Source: Cristatella mucedo (lineage: Eukaryota; Bryozoa; Phylactolaemata; Cristatellidae). From it: a stretch of DNA of 64,000 bases. Made by a program: the position numbers and the translations under genes. This document shows, piece after piece, positions 1 to 10,208 of this stretch. The notes under the pieces were generated by a model. It searched no databases and had not been told where the DNA came from. It was given only the letters and a program-made list of their open reading frames with translations. Location of the stretch: NCBI GenBank assembly GCA_009760855.2, contig WPIO01000066.1:1014501-1078500 (forward strand). The letters run 5' to 3'. Positions within the stretch are counted from its first letter, which is position 1; each line of letters starts with the position of its first letter.

Positions 1-84
1 GGATAAGTGCAAATTACGGACAACTTTATTTAGTTATTCCTGTTTTTTCTGTGTGTGGGGATAATGCACCACAAGAGAATTAAT

Positions 85-640
85 AATAATAATAACAACT
101 TACTTACTAAAGCGCCCCAGACAACTCCATCTATTTCTAGGTGCTTAACATTTGCTGCAAAGGATACACGATCGGATGGTTAGTGGAAGCATATTCGATA
201 AACAACAAGAATAAACATGGTTAGGGGTAACATGCAGAGAGTCAGCATGCAAATAATGTGAATAATGGCAGCAGGCACAGTGTCAGCCCGCATAAGCACA
301 TAAGGGACGGATCGAAGGGACCCACTAAATGCTATCATAAATAGGTGTGTTTTTAAGTTCCTTTTAAATGTGGTCAGGTCAGGGGATGTTCTGATGCAGG
401 TCGGGAGGAAGTTCCAGACTTTGGGAGCATACGAACTAAATGCACGGTCTCCAAAGGATTTGAGATTTGTACGAGGTATTGGTATACAGTTAGATTCCGA
501 AATATGGTAGTACGATGCTTAGCCTATGGGAGCAGTATATCTGATAGATAGGCTGGAGCCAAAGAATGAAGGGACCTAAAAGTGAGCGAAAAAACCTGAT
601 GCATTTCTTTATTCGTAGCCAGTGCAGCTAGTCAAGTTAA
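85..640 (-). mobile_element. LINE-A 3' end, 5'-truncated
   Basis: On the plus strand it opens with a TAATAATAAT run, then the reverse complement of the LINE-A terminal stem-loop, then the 3' UTR and the last part of the RT open frame, all matching the copies at 7,872 and 59,885. The match fades near 640. It is degenerate, with several small indels and no usable frame. Confidence 0.85.
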
Positions 641-664
641 GGTGTCTCTGTCTACTCAGCCATA

Positions 665-1910
665 TGCTTACGATTGGCGACACGCTCAGCTAATAGTCGC
701 TTGTGCTGTAGAAGTGTCAACAGTAATATTCAGCCCGTTCTTGTCAAAGTAGTCTGACCCACGGTCCAGCTGTATCTGCAAGTTATTGAGCAGTCAGCGA
801 TCTTCAGGTCATTATCTGCTACTAGAAAACCGATATGAAATACACCCAAATCGGCTATCACAATTTTCCAAACAGACGCACGCAGGGACTTCAATAAATA
901 TCTAGATATGCTCGTCTGACCATTCAGTCCCCACTCGTTCAGGTAGCGACGCAACGTGTGCAAAGACCTGAAGCTTGAAATTCGCCAACAATAAAGGGGA
1001 TCATATAATATATTATGTAACTATATAATATAATTTTAACTTAAAAATATAGTTAGATAATTATAATAATCTACTCGATGTTCCTGAAGCAATGCTAACA
1101 GCAGCATCATAGTAACTTGAAAAATCAAAAGCCACTAGATTATGGCTGACACATGGCAGGGGACTTCCGAATCAATCGTTTGCAGCTTAAAGCAAGCACC
1201 AGTGGTCTCATGAATAAAAACGATATGCTGTGACACACTACAATTCTCTGCAGCGCACTACAATCAGCTGTAGTACAGCTGCCAGTTCTAAAAGAATCAC
1301 CAGAAAGTTGCATTTTCAAATCCAAATTCCAAATAATGGTGTTACGCTTTTACTCACTAAATATAGTGCAACTTAGCTCACGTATTTCGAGCTGCGGTCT
1401 CCTATAGTCTGGGCATGAAAGCATCTTTACACATTTGAACGTCGATGCTATTTTCTTAAAAAGCTTCGCGGAACCGCTGTTTTGATTTCACATTATAAAG
1501 GAGAGTATTTCCAGCTTATCACGTTTCACGCAATTGCGTCTGGGTATTTTCGTGCTATGATCGCCATTGCCCCGGCTCAGGCAGCAGCCTCACAATAATT
1601 GGTCAGCAATACGGCTGCAATTTCCGCAAAAAGCCTCGGACAAGTGCGGTTTTGATTTCAACTAATAACGAAAAGTATGCTAGATTTACTCCTTTAATTA
1701 CTGGAGATTTGGCTTCCGCGTTCATAGGCTATGGTCACTGCTTGCCCAGCCCAGATGGCAGCCATAAATAATCGAAGTGTGAAACAGCTTCTATTTCCAC
1801 TAAATGCTTGGCGGAACTATGGTTTTGACTCTGAATTAAAGCAAGCAGAGTTTACGATCTCGCCATCAAATGCTTTGGCATTCTCATGTAATAAGGAAAT
1901 ACTAGATAAT
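665..1910. repeat. Duplicon copy 1 with ~170-bp tandem units
   Basis: This block is collinear with 54,500-56,280: both share a first segment (about 665-995), then a segment resembling 54,830-55,000, then tandem units. The unit core (a GCTTCGCGAAACTGC-type segment followed by TTTTGATT) recurs at about 1,312, 1,481, 1,651 and 1,824, spacings of 169, 170 and 173 bp. An AT-rich patch at about 1,000-1,078 is absent from copy 2. Small frames on either strand are not conserved between units, so I treat the block as non-coding. It lies about 2.5 kb downstream of the minus-strand membrane exon at 4,381. Confidence 0.75.
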
Positions 1911-1911
1911 T

Positions 1912-2085
1912 TACCAGCCTTTTTCGTATAGCGACAGAAGAGAGCCTTTACGGCTATCACTACCGCTTGCATTCGCCACGAAGGATTGCCCACCGCAAGA
2001 TTCGAACCAATGACTTCGGGACCGAGGTCTTGAAAGTCACCGCCTTACCAAGTGTGCCTTCACAGCTCACCAATGACATCCAATG
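1912..2085 (-). mobile_element. SINE-B copy
   Basis: Read on the minus strand it carries an A-box-like GGCACACTTGGTAAGGCGG, a B box (GGTTCGAATCTTG), the conserved body ending in GGCTCTCTTCTGTCGCTATA, and the short 3' tail. The tRNA-related head (A box, about 40 bp, B box) with a non-tRNA body marks it as a SINE, not a tRNA gene. It sits at the edge of duplicon copy 1 and has no counterpart in copy 2. Confidence 0.85.
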
Positions 2086-3046
2086 GCCTACCCGTTAGCT
2101 CCACCAAATATTCCAACTGTGCTGAGCTGCCTTTTCCACAATATTCTTTTGAGCAACTGCATTCTTTACTCTTAGTTACTGAAAAGTGTTCTGGGTTACC
2201 CACAGACACGCTTATGAATTGCATTAAAATGAAGCCAAGAATTATTCTGCTGGGTCCCTTTTCAAATGTTTACAATTCACATTAGCTTTAAAAAAAGTCT
2301 TGTTTACTAATAACCATCACGAAAATCAACGTCTTTCAAAGTTCATCAATATTACGCCAGGTATTCATATCCTTAAAAATATTTCATGTAATATAAATTT
2401 ACTCAGAACGAAAATGGAATACGCGTCGCAGGAACGTCTCAAATCAGCAGTCTTAAGCTTTAAAGCCTTAATGATGCGCAGCTAACGTGGAGAGTGGGTC
2501 TCTAAATAATTTTTTCTTCTGCTCAATTAAGAAAAATAGACATGCAGCAGCTCGCTAGTTTCGCTTAAGACACATGTCTAATATGCTTACTTTGGAAAAT
2601 CTGAAGTCAAATTATTTTGCTCGCAGCAAGTTGTGCATCTGGGGGTCTCAATCTGGATGACCACTTTAGGTCTACTCTAATAAAGGAATGGGTCGAACAT
2701 TACATATTTCTCAATAAGCCTAAATTTCGAAGAGCACGAGCCGCCATTGTTACTCTGCAAGCTGCCTCACCAAACTGGAATGTCAGCAAATCTCAAACCG
2801 GTGAGGCTCTCATGCGCACTGAAACTGTACATGTTACCGGTAACCGTATTTTAGAGTCTAACAGAGTTCGTTTTACCTCTAACCATATTGCGCTTGTTGA
2901 GAGATTGTAGGCGTTACCATGAACCACTACCACCGCACATCATGCTTCATTTACAGTGTATATAAAGTGTCTACGAAGAGATTGAGCTCTCGGAGGCTGC
3001 TACAAAAATGTAACTTTATTATTAACGTTATTGTAACTATTAGTGT
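2086..3046. other. No gene recognised; one unassigned open frame
   Basis: No repeat family seen elsewhere in the window covers this stretch. The plus strand has an open frame at 2,617-2,910 (about 97 codons, from a non-ATG start). Its composition is protein-like and it has no signal peptide, membrane span or motif I recognise. It could be an exon of an unknown gene or chance. Confidence 0.35.
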
Positions 3047-3486
3047 TATCTATCTCCGTCTGTAACTCCACAAAGTCATAAAGACCATGTGGGTGTTACG
3101 CAGGAGAGTTTTTTTAAAGCACACTCAGCCTAAGCGGCTTTAGGTACGCATTTGGTAGCCAACAGACTTCGTCTCACGCAACAAAGAGAAAGTGGGAAGC
3201 ATAGCAGAGTCAGGAGAGCACTTGAAGTAGTGAGTAGCATATAAGTAGCAGCTCAGGACCGCTGAAAAAGATGTGCCATAGTCGGCGGTAGGAGAGTAGT
3301 TGTCGTTGCGTAAGAATTGCGGAAGCGAGTTCCACAGTCTAGGACCTGCAGAGCTAAAGCTTCTGTCGCCAATGGTCTGTAAGCGGAGGAATGGGACAGC
3401 TAATTTATCGTCCACACAGGACCTGAGGGCGCGAACAGGCTGAAACTGATGCAGCAGTTCAGCTAGGTACGAAGGAGCCAAGCCGT
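3047..3486 (-). mobile_element. LINE-B 3' end with last RT-ORF segment
   Basis: The minus strand encodes the C-terminal stretch shared by all LINE-B copies (a LAPSYLAELLHQFQP-like start, then RSFSSAGPRLWNSLPQF), nearly intact from 3,481 to 3,140. The conserved 3' stem-loop follows (ACACCCACATGGTCTTTATG, closing with TTTGTGGAGTT). After about 3,486 the sequence leaves the family, so this is a 5' truncation of about 440 bp. Confidence 0.9.
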
Positions 3487-3917
3487 AGTGTTATTAGGAA
3501 TATAGTTGAATAGAAAAGGAGGTAGAGGGACTGAAAGTAGCGTAAAATATCAGCAAAGAACGATTTGATGCGACGTATAAGCAGAGCCGACTGAGGAGAC
3601 TGGAGAGAAGATGTAGTGGCATACATATAATGGCAATGAGTCAAGAAGAAGTCCTGCAGCACAAGAGCTACTGTCGCCGAAGGTCTCAAAGCTGCTCTAC
3701 CGACATCAACGGACTAGTCTCAGCAATAAAACCTGAGAAGTGATCAATTTTTGAAATAGTATATAGCCAATACGAACTAATAGAAGCCCTTAAAGGCATA
3801 GACCTGTGGATTTGTTGCGTGGATATAGTTACTACACTTCGCAATATCTCAAAGCTTGCTTTTTTACTACTATTATTGAGACAAAAACTATTTTTTTCAA
3901 GATTGGCTTTTATGATA
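3487..3917. other. No gene recognised
   Basis: A minus-strand frame at 3,459-3,689 overlaps the LINE-B end and has no recognisable domain. The rest is unassigned. Confidence 0.3.
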
Positions 3918-4292
3918 TCATGGAAAAAATAGAAAAAACATCGCTAACCAAAACTTAAGCTTGGATGCCACTATTTTCCGCTCCTTGCGAGATTGAGCTG
4001 TCCACGATGATGCTGCCAATGTCGCTTCAAACGTTTCAGATGCCTTTGCGCTGGCATAAGTATGGTCTGGATTTGAGTCAACAGGAGTTGAGCCAACGCC
4101 TTTGCTGGAAATGAGCTGATGCGTTTGCTGCAAATATAGCATTTTGCGTAAGGCAGTAACTCGTATATAAAAGCCTAAGCAATAGGCTGTCTGCATTTCA
4201 GAAGATAAAATTACAATGGGACTAGTGCACAGCTTTAACAAAGGCTGAGTATTCAAGACAGCCGCAATTAGGCAAATGCAATCGGGAAACAA
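3918..4292 (-). other. Possible extra cytoplasmic-tail exon (unproven)
   Basis: A 124-codon minus-strand frame lies just downstream of the membrane/tail exon at 4,381-4,763. Its second half is polar and tail-like (SNPDHTYASAKASETF region, then a basic segment). A good acceptor (TGCTATATTTGCAG) precedes that half in frame at about 4,121. I see no similarity to the neighbouring tail. Because the exon at 4,381 already ends in its own stop, this piece would need alternative splicing or a different gene. It may be chance. Confidence 0.2.
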
Positions 4293-4380
4293 TTTACAGG
4301 AATCGCGAGACAGAAGTAAAAATATTCATTCTCGAAATGGTCACTTCAATGTAGACTAGATGTAATGTTGGTTTACTATT

Positions 4381-4763
4381 TCATGTAGTCGACGGGGACC
4401 CAAAATGCTCCTCATTGTGCGTAGTAAGCTTATTCATGCCAGATAATAAAACAGCACCGGATGAAATCTTTGATTTCCGGACTTGTGTAGGTAAGACCAG
4501 TGGCTGATTGAGAGAATTTTGTTCGCTAATGAAAGCCTGCTGTTGCAATGGCTCGTTCGTAGTTTTAACTGCACTACTTAAATAGGCGTTCTTATAAGAC
4601 AGATCAGGCGCTTCGTCAAGGCCTACGTTCAACTGTCTTTGCATTCCCGGCGATTGTGTGCATTCTGTTTGTAGCTTAAAAAACGCTGACGGCTTGTACA
4701 AGTACCAGATTACTGCCAAAGTTCCAGCAGGTAAACAAAGTGAAGCCACCACGGTGAAGAAGA
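4381..4763 (-). CDS. Last exon of a single-pass membrane receptor (paralogue 1)
   Basis: Seen: the minus-strand reading frame enters in phase 1 after an acceptor ending CATGTCAGGCTTCAG and runs about 126 codons to TGA. It starts with one hydrophobic span (FFTVVASLCLPAGTLAVIW, then YLY), continues with a polar tail rich in Gln, Ser and Asn containing LSYKNAYL, and ends in NKLTTHNEEHFGSPSTT. The exon at 58,194-58,609 aligns with it at the span (shared L-P-x-G-x-L core) and at the C-terminus (G, K-L, T, E-H-x-G positions). The middle of the tail is diverged and no classical ITIM or ITAM is visible. Inferred: type I membrane protein, exported by a signal peptide encoded upstream (candidate at 6,570), with extracellular exons I could not place. 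A phase-1 acceptor is what a phase-1 Ig exon would splice into. No ATG is needed because this is an internal-start exon. Membrane-exon assignment is firm, function unknown. Confidence 0.6.
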
Positions 4764-5861
4764 CTGAAGCCTGACATGGAAGTGACGTAGTTACCGGTCA
4801 AAAGCGCATTGAAAGTATCAGCCAGGATGTTGTGAATATCGCGAAGCAATCCCTACGATTGCTTAAAAGGAAGATGTTTTGACAAACAAAAGCTAGAGTG
4901 CTGCTCATACGTGTCCTTTAATGACAAAAGAAAGTAAGAGCGCTAGTGTCCATATAAAGGAATCATTCAATACTAATCTATATTTCACAATGATAACGGG
5001 ATGCCAAATAAACAAGATACAAATAACTTACTATCCGAAGGAAAGTGAGGTCTTGTGAAATCTAAACGTTGCAGCATCGGGCAACACGGTAAGCTAGTTT
5101 CGCAGGAAGCTGTCCTAAAAGTTATCACTACATTTAGTGCCAATGTAAGTAATTAAAAAATTCTCAGGAGTTCTTCCACAATGAAAGAACGGCAAAAGCC
5201 CAAATAAAACGCTTTGGAATGACTAGTGTGCAAATGCTCGCGTCCCGATTGATGTAAACGAACGGCTCAATAGAAGAATGGCTGTTTATGTAGGGATTAG
5301 TGTTGCTACCGATTGCCAAGTTTAAAGGGCAGTGCATAGCCAGATTTCGCAGTGACCTCTGTGCACGACTTCGGAATCATTAAGCTTACAATTAATTATT
5401 CGGATTTACCTGTGTTAATTTAAATAAATCTACCTAAATAAAATAATTTCAGCCTGTTATTTACGATGGCAGTGGGATTTTTGATTTAGTCAATATTTAC
5501 TCTTTTAGCAATCTTGTACCCCACCACTTCGTTATTGAATCTTTGTTGGCCACTTTGACAAAAACAAGAAGGTCTTGGAAAAACTGAGGAGCTAGTGGCG
5601 TATTTATCCGGAAACCGATGGTCCGCTCGAAAGATAGTTAGTCCTGCTGGCTCTTAGAAAGTCAAGGAATTGAGAGCAATTACCAAGCATCGTTTCTGCA
5701 AACTGCCCGTACTTGTCCTGTAAATGTAAAGCTAGACTTGACCATCAAAGCAAGGTACTACTGTCCTGATATGGACAGTAATAGCAACTTTACTGCTTTC
5801 AGATTGCCGGGAATGGAAACACTCTTGAAAGCCACAGTGCCGCTAGTAAAAGAAAAAAAAT
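4764..5861 (-). other. Intronic-looking region of the paralogue-1 gene
   Basis: It lies between the membrane exon and the candidate signal-peptide exon. The minus strand has a stop-to-stop frame of about 70 codons at roughly 5,390-5,175, containing Cys residues and a hydrophobic end (FIWAFAVLSLW). I cannot match it to an Ig fold. No confident extracellular exon was found. Confidence 0.3.
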
Positions 5862-6003
5862 AAATAAAATTCATTTATATAGCGCCCCAAGAGAACTTAA
5901 TCTCTATTCAGGCGCTTCACATATGCCTCGGGGCTCGAGCCCACGACCTCAGTCAGAACTTGGTCGGGGCGAGCACCTTAACCGCTAGCCAGATCTTTGG
6001 TTC
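5862..6003 (-). mobile_element. SINE-A copy
   Basis: On the minus strand it shows a tRNA-like head with A box near 5,990 and B box (GGGCTCGAGCCCCG-like) near 5,930, followed by the LINE-A-type 3' stem-loop (GAAGCGCC, AGATTAAGTTCTCTTGG, GGCGCTATATAAAT). It matches the copies at 37,495 and 57,295. It is inserted between the candidate signal-peptide exon and the membrane exon of paralogue 1. Confidence 0.85.
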
Positions 6004-6512
6004 TTTCACAATACTTTGTTTGACTGGGAGTCGCCTCGGTGTCCGCACCATTCGGAGAGCATTAAACAGCTGGTTCACCTTCCGAATGCAGTGGATTTAG
6101 CAGTGGATTCCACCCGAATACAGGTCTGCTCTCGATGAAATTTCCTCATTCTAGACCGATTACATCGAAGTAATTGCATATAGCGACAAAGGCTGAGAGT
6201 ATTAGGCTCCAGTATTTCGGCGTATACGAAGCGAAGGCTCGATCACTAGAGAGTTTTATTTAGTTCGAGCACTGGCAGTTCGCCTGGTAGCCGACCGATT
6301 GATGGTTTTTATGCACCGCAGAAGCAAAGGGGATGCATAGGTAAGCTGGACAGGTAAGCGGGACAGGTAAGACGGAGTGAGCGAATAAAGTGTGATGGTA
6401 AGCCAAGTAGTGGATCCGTGAGTCGATTCAAGACACCGTAGGAAGCCGGTGAAGATCAGACGGAATTGGTGAGCGGCTGCCTGGCAGAAAGTTGTAGTGC
6501 AACGATGGGTAC

Positions 6513-6570
6513 TTAGTTCAGATAGAGCGATAAACACAAGAACGAATGCTGTGAATATTATTGCCCTCAT
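6513..6570 (-). CDS. Candidate signal-peptide exon
   Basis: Seen: a minus-strand ATG at 6,570 starts MRAIIFTAFVLVFIALSEL, a basic residue followed by an uninterrupted hydrophobic core and small or polar residues, which is the layout of a secretory signal peptide. After 19 codons plus one base comes a possible donor (GTACCC), which would give the phase-1 exit usual for signal exons of Ig proteins. If not spliced there, the frame stays open for 104 codons to 6,256, with a low-complexity T/L/S-rich composition. Context: it lies 1.75 kb upstream of, and on the same strand as, the membrane exon at 4,763, so it may be the first exon of that gene. The donor is weak and the link is inference. Confidence 0.35.
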
Positions 6571-6654
6571 TACCTGTCGTAGATTGGCCAGATGAAATGT
6601 GAAAAATGACAGCTGTTTCAGTCTAATAATATCAACAATAATATCAACAATAAT

Positions 6655-7375
6655 ATCAACAATAATATTAAAAATAATAATAAAAACACTTGATAAAGCG
6701 CACTCAGAGGAACCAATTTCTTTCTAGGCACTTTAAAATTACTGCAAAGGAAACACAATCGAATAGCTAGTGGTAGAATGCTTTATAAACCAAAAATTAT
6801 AACATGTTTAGGGGGTGATATGCTCAGGGTCAGCAGTCATATGTGGTTACTGGCAGCACTCACTGTGCTGACACACATAAGCACATACAAGGTTGAATCA
6901 CAGGACCCAATAAATACTGTGCTAAATAGGTGCGCTTTAGATTTACTTTTAAATGTAGTCAGGCCTGGAGATCCGTTGAAGCAACGAGGATGTGAGTTCC
7001 AGGGTTTGGGAGCATACGAGCTAAAGGTACTGTCTCCAAAGTCTTTGAGGTTTGTACGAGGTATAGGTAAGCAGTTAGATTCCGAAAATCCTTGGTACGA
7101 TGCTTAGCCTAGTGAGGCAGATGATCTGATATGTAAGCTGGAACCAAAGAATGAAGGGAGCTAAAGAGAGCGACAGAACCTTGAAGTCAATGTGTTGCCA
7201 GACTAGTTGCCACTGCAGGTCGGTCAGAAGTGATGTGATATGGCAGCTTCAACTCTCACGAAAGACAATCCCAGGTGAAGAGTTTTTCACCAGCTGTAAG
7301 CGCCTGGTTGCACGAGCCAACAGATCAGCAAGCAGTGATTTACAGAAGTCAAGACGGCATGTCACAAATGCATAG
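6655..7375 (-). mobile_element. LINE-A 3' end, 5'-truncated
   Basis: The reverse-complement 3' terminus (AATAATAATAAAAACACTTG, then AAAGCGCACTCAGAGG) starts here. The 3' UTR and RT C-terminus follow up to the segment for VTCRLDFCKS-like residues, and the copy stops at about 7,375. It is diverged from the young copies and has multiple frame breaks. Confidence 0.85.
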
Positions 7376-7790
7376 ACTGACCAACTAAAACGTTTGCTAG
7401 CGGTTGCTTCGTCGTCTCGTGACCCTATAGTTTACCTTGTTCAGGATTCAACTTTTAGACTTGTTTAGTTTCCCTGTTGTTGTGGACCCATGCGGTATTG
7501 TAAAGAGGTCTAACCTCACGGCCGCTCGTCGTAGCCTAGCTAGCTCAGCGGCATGACGAGCCGCGGTATGGCCTAACCATGCTGGGGCATGGCGAGAAAT
7601 GGCTTCTGACCCCGAAGTATTGGCTGAGGATGCATTAAGGGTGTCAAGAGAATTCGACGTGCTGGAGTCTCTACAACAAGGCTAGAGCTTAATCGCAATG
7701 CTTGACGTTCCAAAGTATCAGTTCACCTGGCCTGCCGCTACTCGTTCGAGTGTCTTTAAAGGAAGCGGTAAAATGTAGACTCGGAAAAAG
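7376..7790. other. No gene recognised
   Basis: Mixed-composition sequence between two LINE-A copies. No frame, repeat or RNA signature that I recognise. Confidence 0.3.
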
Positions 7791-10208
7791 TTGCTGAAGT
7801 TCTTCTGGTCAATAGCACTTTATTGAGAAGTGATCTGGTAGAGCACCTCTCATCTCGCCTGGGCATCATTATAATAATAATAATATTGCACTTGATAAAG
7901 CGCCCTCAGAGAACTTAATCTCTTTCTAGGCGCTTTACATTTGCTGCAAAGTGATATGCAATAGAATAGTAAGTAAAATCATGCTTGAAAAACAAACAAA
8001 ATGAATAATATGGTTAGGGGTGACATGCACAGGGTCAGCATGCAAATGTGGTTAGTGGCAGCATGCACAGTGTCAGCACGCATAAGCACATCAAGGACGA
8101 ATCACAGGGACCCACTAAATGCTGTCCTAAATAGGTGTGTTTTTAAGTTCCTTTTAAATGTGGTCAGGTCAGAGGATGTTCTGACGCAGGTCGGGAGGGA
8201 GTTCCAGGCTTTGGGAGCATACGAGCTAAATGCACGGTCTCCAAAGGATTTAAGATTTGTACGAGGTATTTCCAGACTGTTGAATTCCGAAAAGCGAGTG
8301 GTACGATGCTTGGCCTGATGGGGTAGTATATCTGAAAGATAGGCTGGAGCCATAGAATGAAGAGACCTAAAAGTGAGCGACAAAACCTTGAAGTCAATCC
8401 GTTGCCTCACTGGTAGCCAGTGCAGGTCTGCGAGAAGTGGAGTAATGTGGCAACTGCGACGCTCACGACAGACAAGCCTAGCTGCAGAGTTTTGCACCAG
8501 CTGCAATCGCCTGATCGCACATGCTGGTAGGCCAGTAAGCAGTGAGTTGCAGAAGTCGAGACGGGATATGACGAATGCATGGACCATCTTGGACGTGGTA
8601 TCCTTATCTAAACAAGCCCGAATTTTAGCAATGTTATGAAGCTGAAAATAGGCGGATTTGACTGTAGAGCTGATGTGGTCGTCTAACGAGAGGTCGCTTT
8701 GGAATATGACACCTAGATTTTGAGCTGATTCAACTGGAGATATGCTGGCAGAGCCAATTTTGAAAGTCAGCCTTTCCAATTTCCGAATCACACTGGGTTT
8801 GCCCATAACTAGTAAGTTAGTTTTATCATCGTTTAGTTTTAGAAAATTTGCTGCCATCCATGTGCGGATGTCATCAATGCATGCAGCAAGTGAGTTGAGA
8901 GAATTTGAAGTGCTTGAAGAATCATTAGTACTGCTTTGTAATTGTTCAGGTCCCATCTCAGTGGCAGACTCCAGAGTACTGATATGAATGGACAAAGATC
9001 ATCCGACGTACCTCTGAAATATGGGGTTCCTCAGGGCTCTCTGCTGGGTCAGGTTCTTTTCACGGTTTAAACTCTCCCTCTTGCTGATGTGATTGCCAAG
9101 CGCAATCTAGGCTTTTACCTCTATGCGGATGACACTCAGTTGTACCTTTGCTTTGATTCCTCCTAGCCTTTGAGCACCTCGAATTCTCTCAACTCCCTTT
9201 GCTTCACGTATTGATGACATCTGCCCTTGGATGGTAGTGAATTTTATCGAACTAAAAGATGATAGAATCAACTTATTAGTTATTTGCAAACCCAGTGTGA
9301 TTCCGAAATTGGAAAGGCTTACGACCAACATTGGCTCTTCCAGCTTATCTCCTGTTGAATCAGCTCGAAATTTAGGTGTCATGTTCTAAAGTGACCTCTC
9401 ATTCGACGAGGGCATCCGCTCCACAATCAAAATGCCTACTTTTAGATATATAACATTGCTAAAATTTGGGCTTGCTTAGATAAAGGTACCAAGTTCAAGT
9501 TGGTCCCTGCATTTGTGATATTCCTTCTTGACTTCTGTAACTCACGGCTTGCTGGCCTACCAACATGTGCAATCAGGCTCTTACAACTAGTGCAAAACTC
9601 TGCAGCTCGGCTAGTCTATCTTGAGCGGCGCAGCTGCCACACCTTCTTCTCGCCAACCTGCACTGGCCACTAGTCAAGCGATGGATCGACTTCAAGGTGT
9701 TGTCGCTGAATTTTAGGTCACTTCATTCGTTGGCTCCAGCCTATCGCTCAAGTCTACTGCCCCACCAGGTCAAGCATCGTACCACCTGTTCTTCGGAATC
9801 CAAAAGTATGTCAATACCTCGTACAAACGTCGAATTCTTTGGAGACCGTGCATTTAGTTCACACGCTTCCAAAGCCTGGAACTCACTCCTTATTTTTGTG
9901 ACATGATCCCCTGACTTTATCGCATTAAAAAAAACTTAGAAGCACACCTATTTAAGACAGCATTTACTGGATCCCTGTGATTCGTCCTCAATGTGCTTGT
10001 GTGTGCTGACACCGTGCATGCTGCCACTAACTACACTTGCACGCTGACCCTGTGCATGTCCCCCTAACCATGTTATTCACTTCGTTTATTAGCAGGATAT
10101 TACTCACTATTCAATCGCGTTTTCATTTGTGGTAAATCTAAAGCGCCTAGAAAGAGAGTGAGTTCTCTTAGAGTGCTTTATCAAGTGCATTATTATTATT
10201 ATTATTAT
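7791..10208 (+). mobile_element. LINE-A copy (host of a nested insertion)
   Basis: The plus strand carries LINE-A sequence at 7,791-7,871 and again from 8,921, with the 7-bp ATCATTA repeated at 7,865-7,871 and 8,921-8,927 around the intruder. The second part encodes RT motifs: a GVPQGSLLGQVLF-like block near 9,025, the YADD catalytic box at 9,122-9,133, then the C-terminal region. It ends in the 3' stem-loop (AGCGCCTAGAAAGAGAG, loop, AGAGTGCTTTATC) and (ATT)n at about 10,208. Several frameshifts and stops make it a dead copy. Known: this APE-RT LINE type encodes a reverse transcriptase that primes at the nicked target. Confidence 0.9.
7872..8920 (-). mobile_element. Young LINE-A insertion inside LINE-A
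   Basis: A 1,049-bp 5'-truncated copy, flanked by the direct repeat ATCATTA. Its 3' end is at the low-coordinate side with (ATT)n and the intact stem-loop. One long minus-strand frame runs from the element into the flank (8,995-8,102, 297 codons). It contains FLKLNDDKTNLLVMGKPS, the LGVIFQSDLSLDDH segment, SRLDFCNSLLTGLP and the C-terminal WNSLPTCVRTS region. The first 20 or so codons (above 8,920) come from the host copy, so the N-terminus is an artefact of insertion. It is very similar to the copy at 59,885-60,671, which indicates recent activity. Confidence 0.93.

Noticed and set aside
8001..8318. Plus-strand 105-codon frames at 8,001, 60,025 and 6,778 that look like a conserved protein family
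   Set aside because: They are the antisense of the LINE-A C-terminus and 3' UTR, conserved only because the repeat is.
8102..8995. 297-codon host gene on the minus strand
   Set aside because: It is the RT C-terminus of a LINE-A insertion whose first codons come from the flanking older LINE-A.
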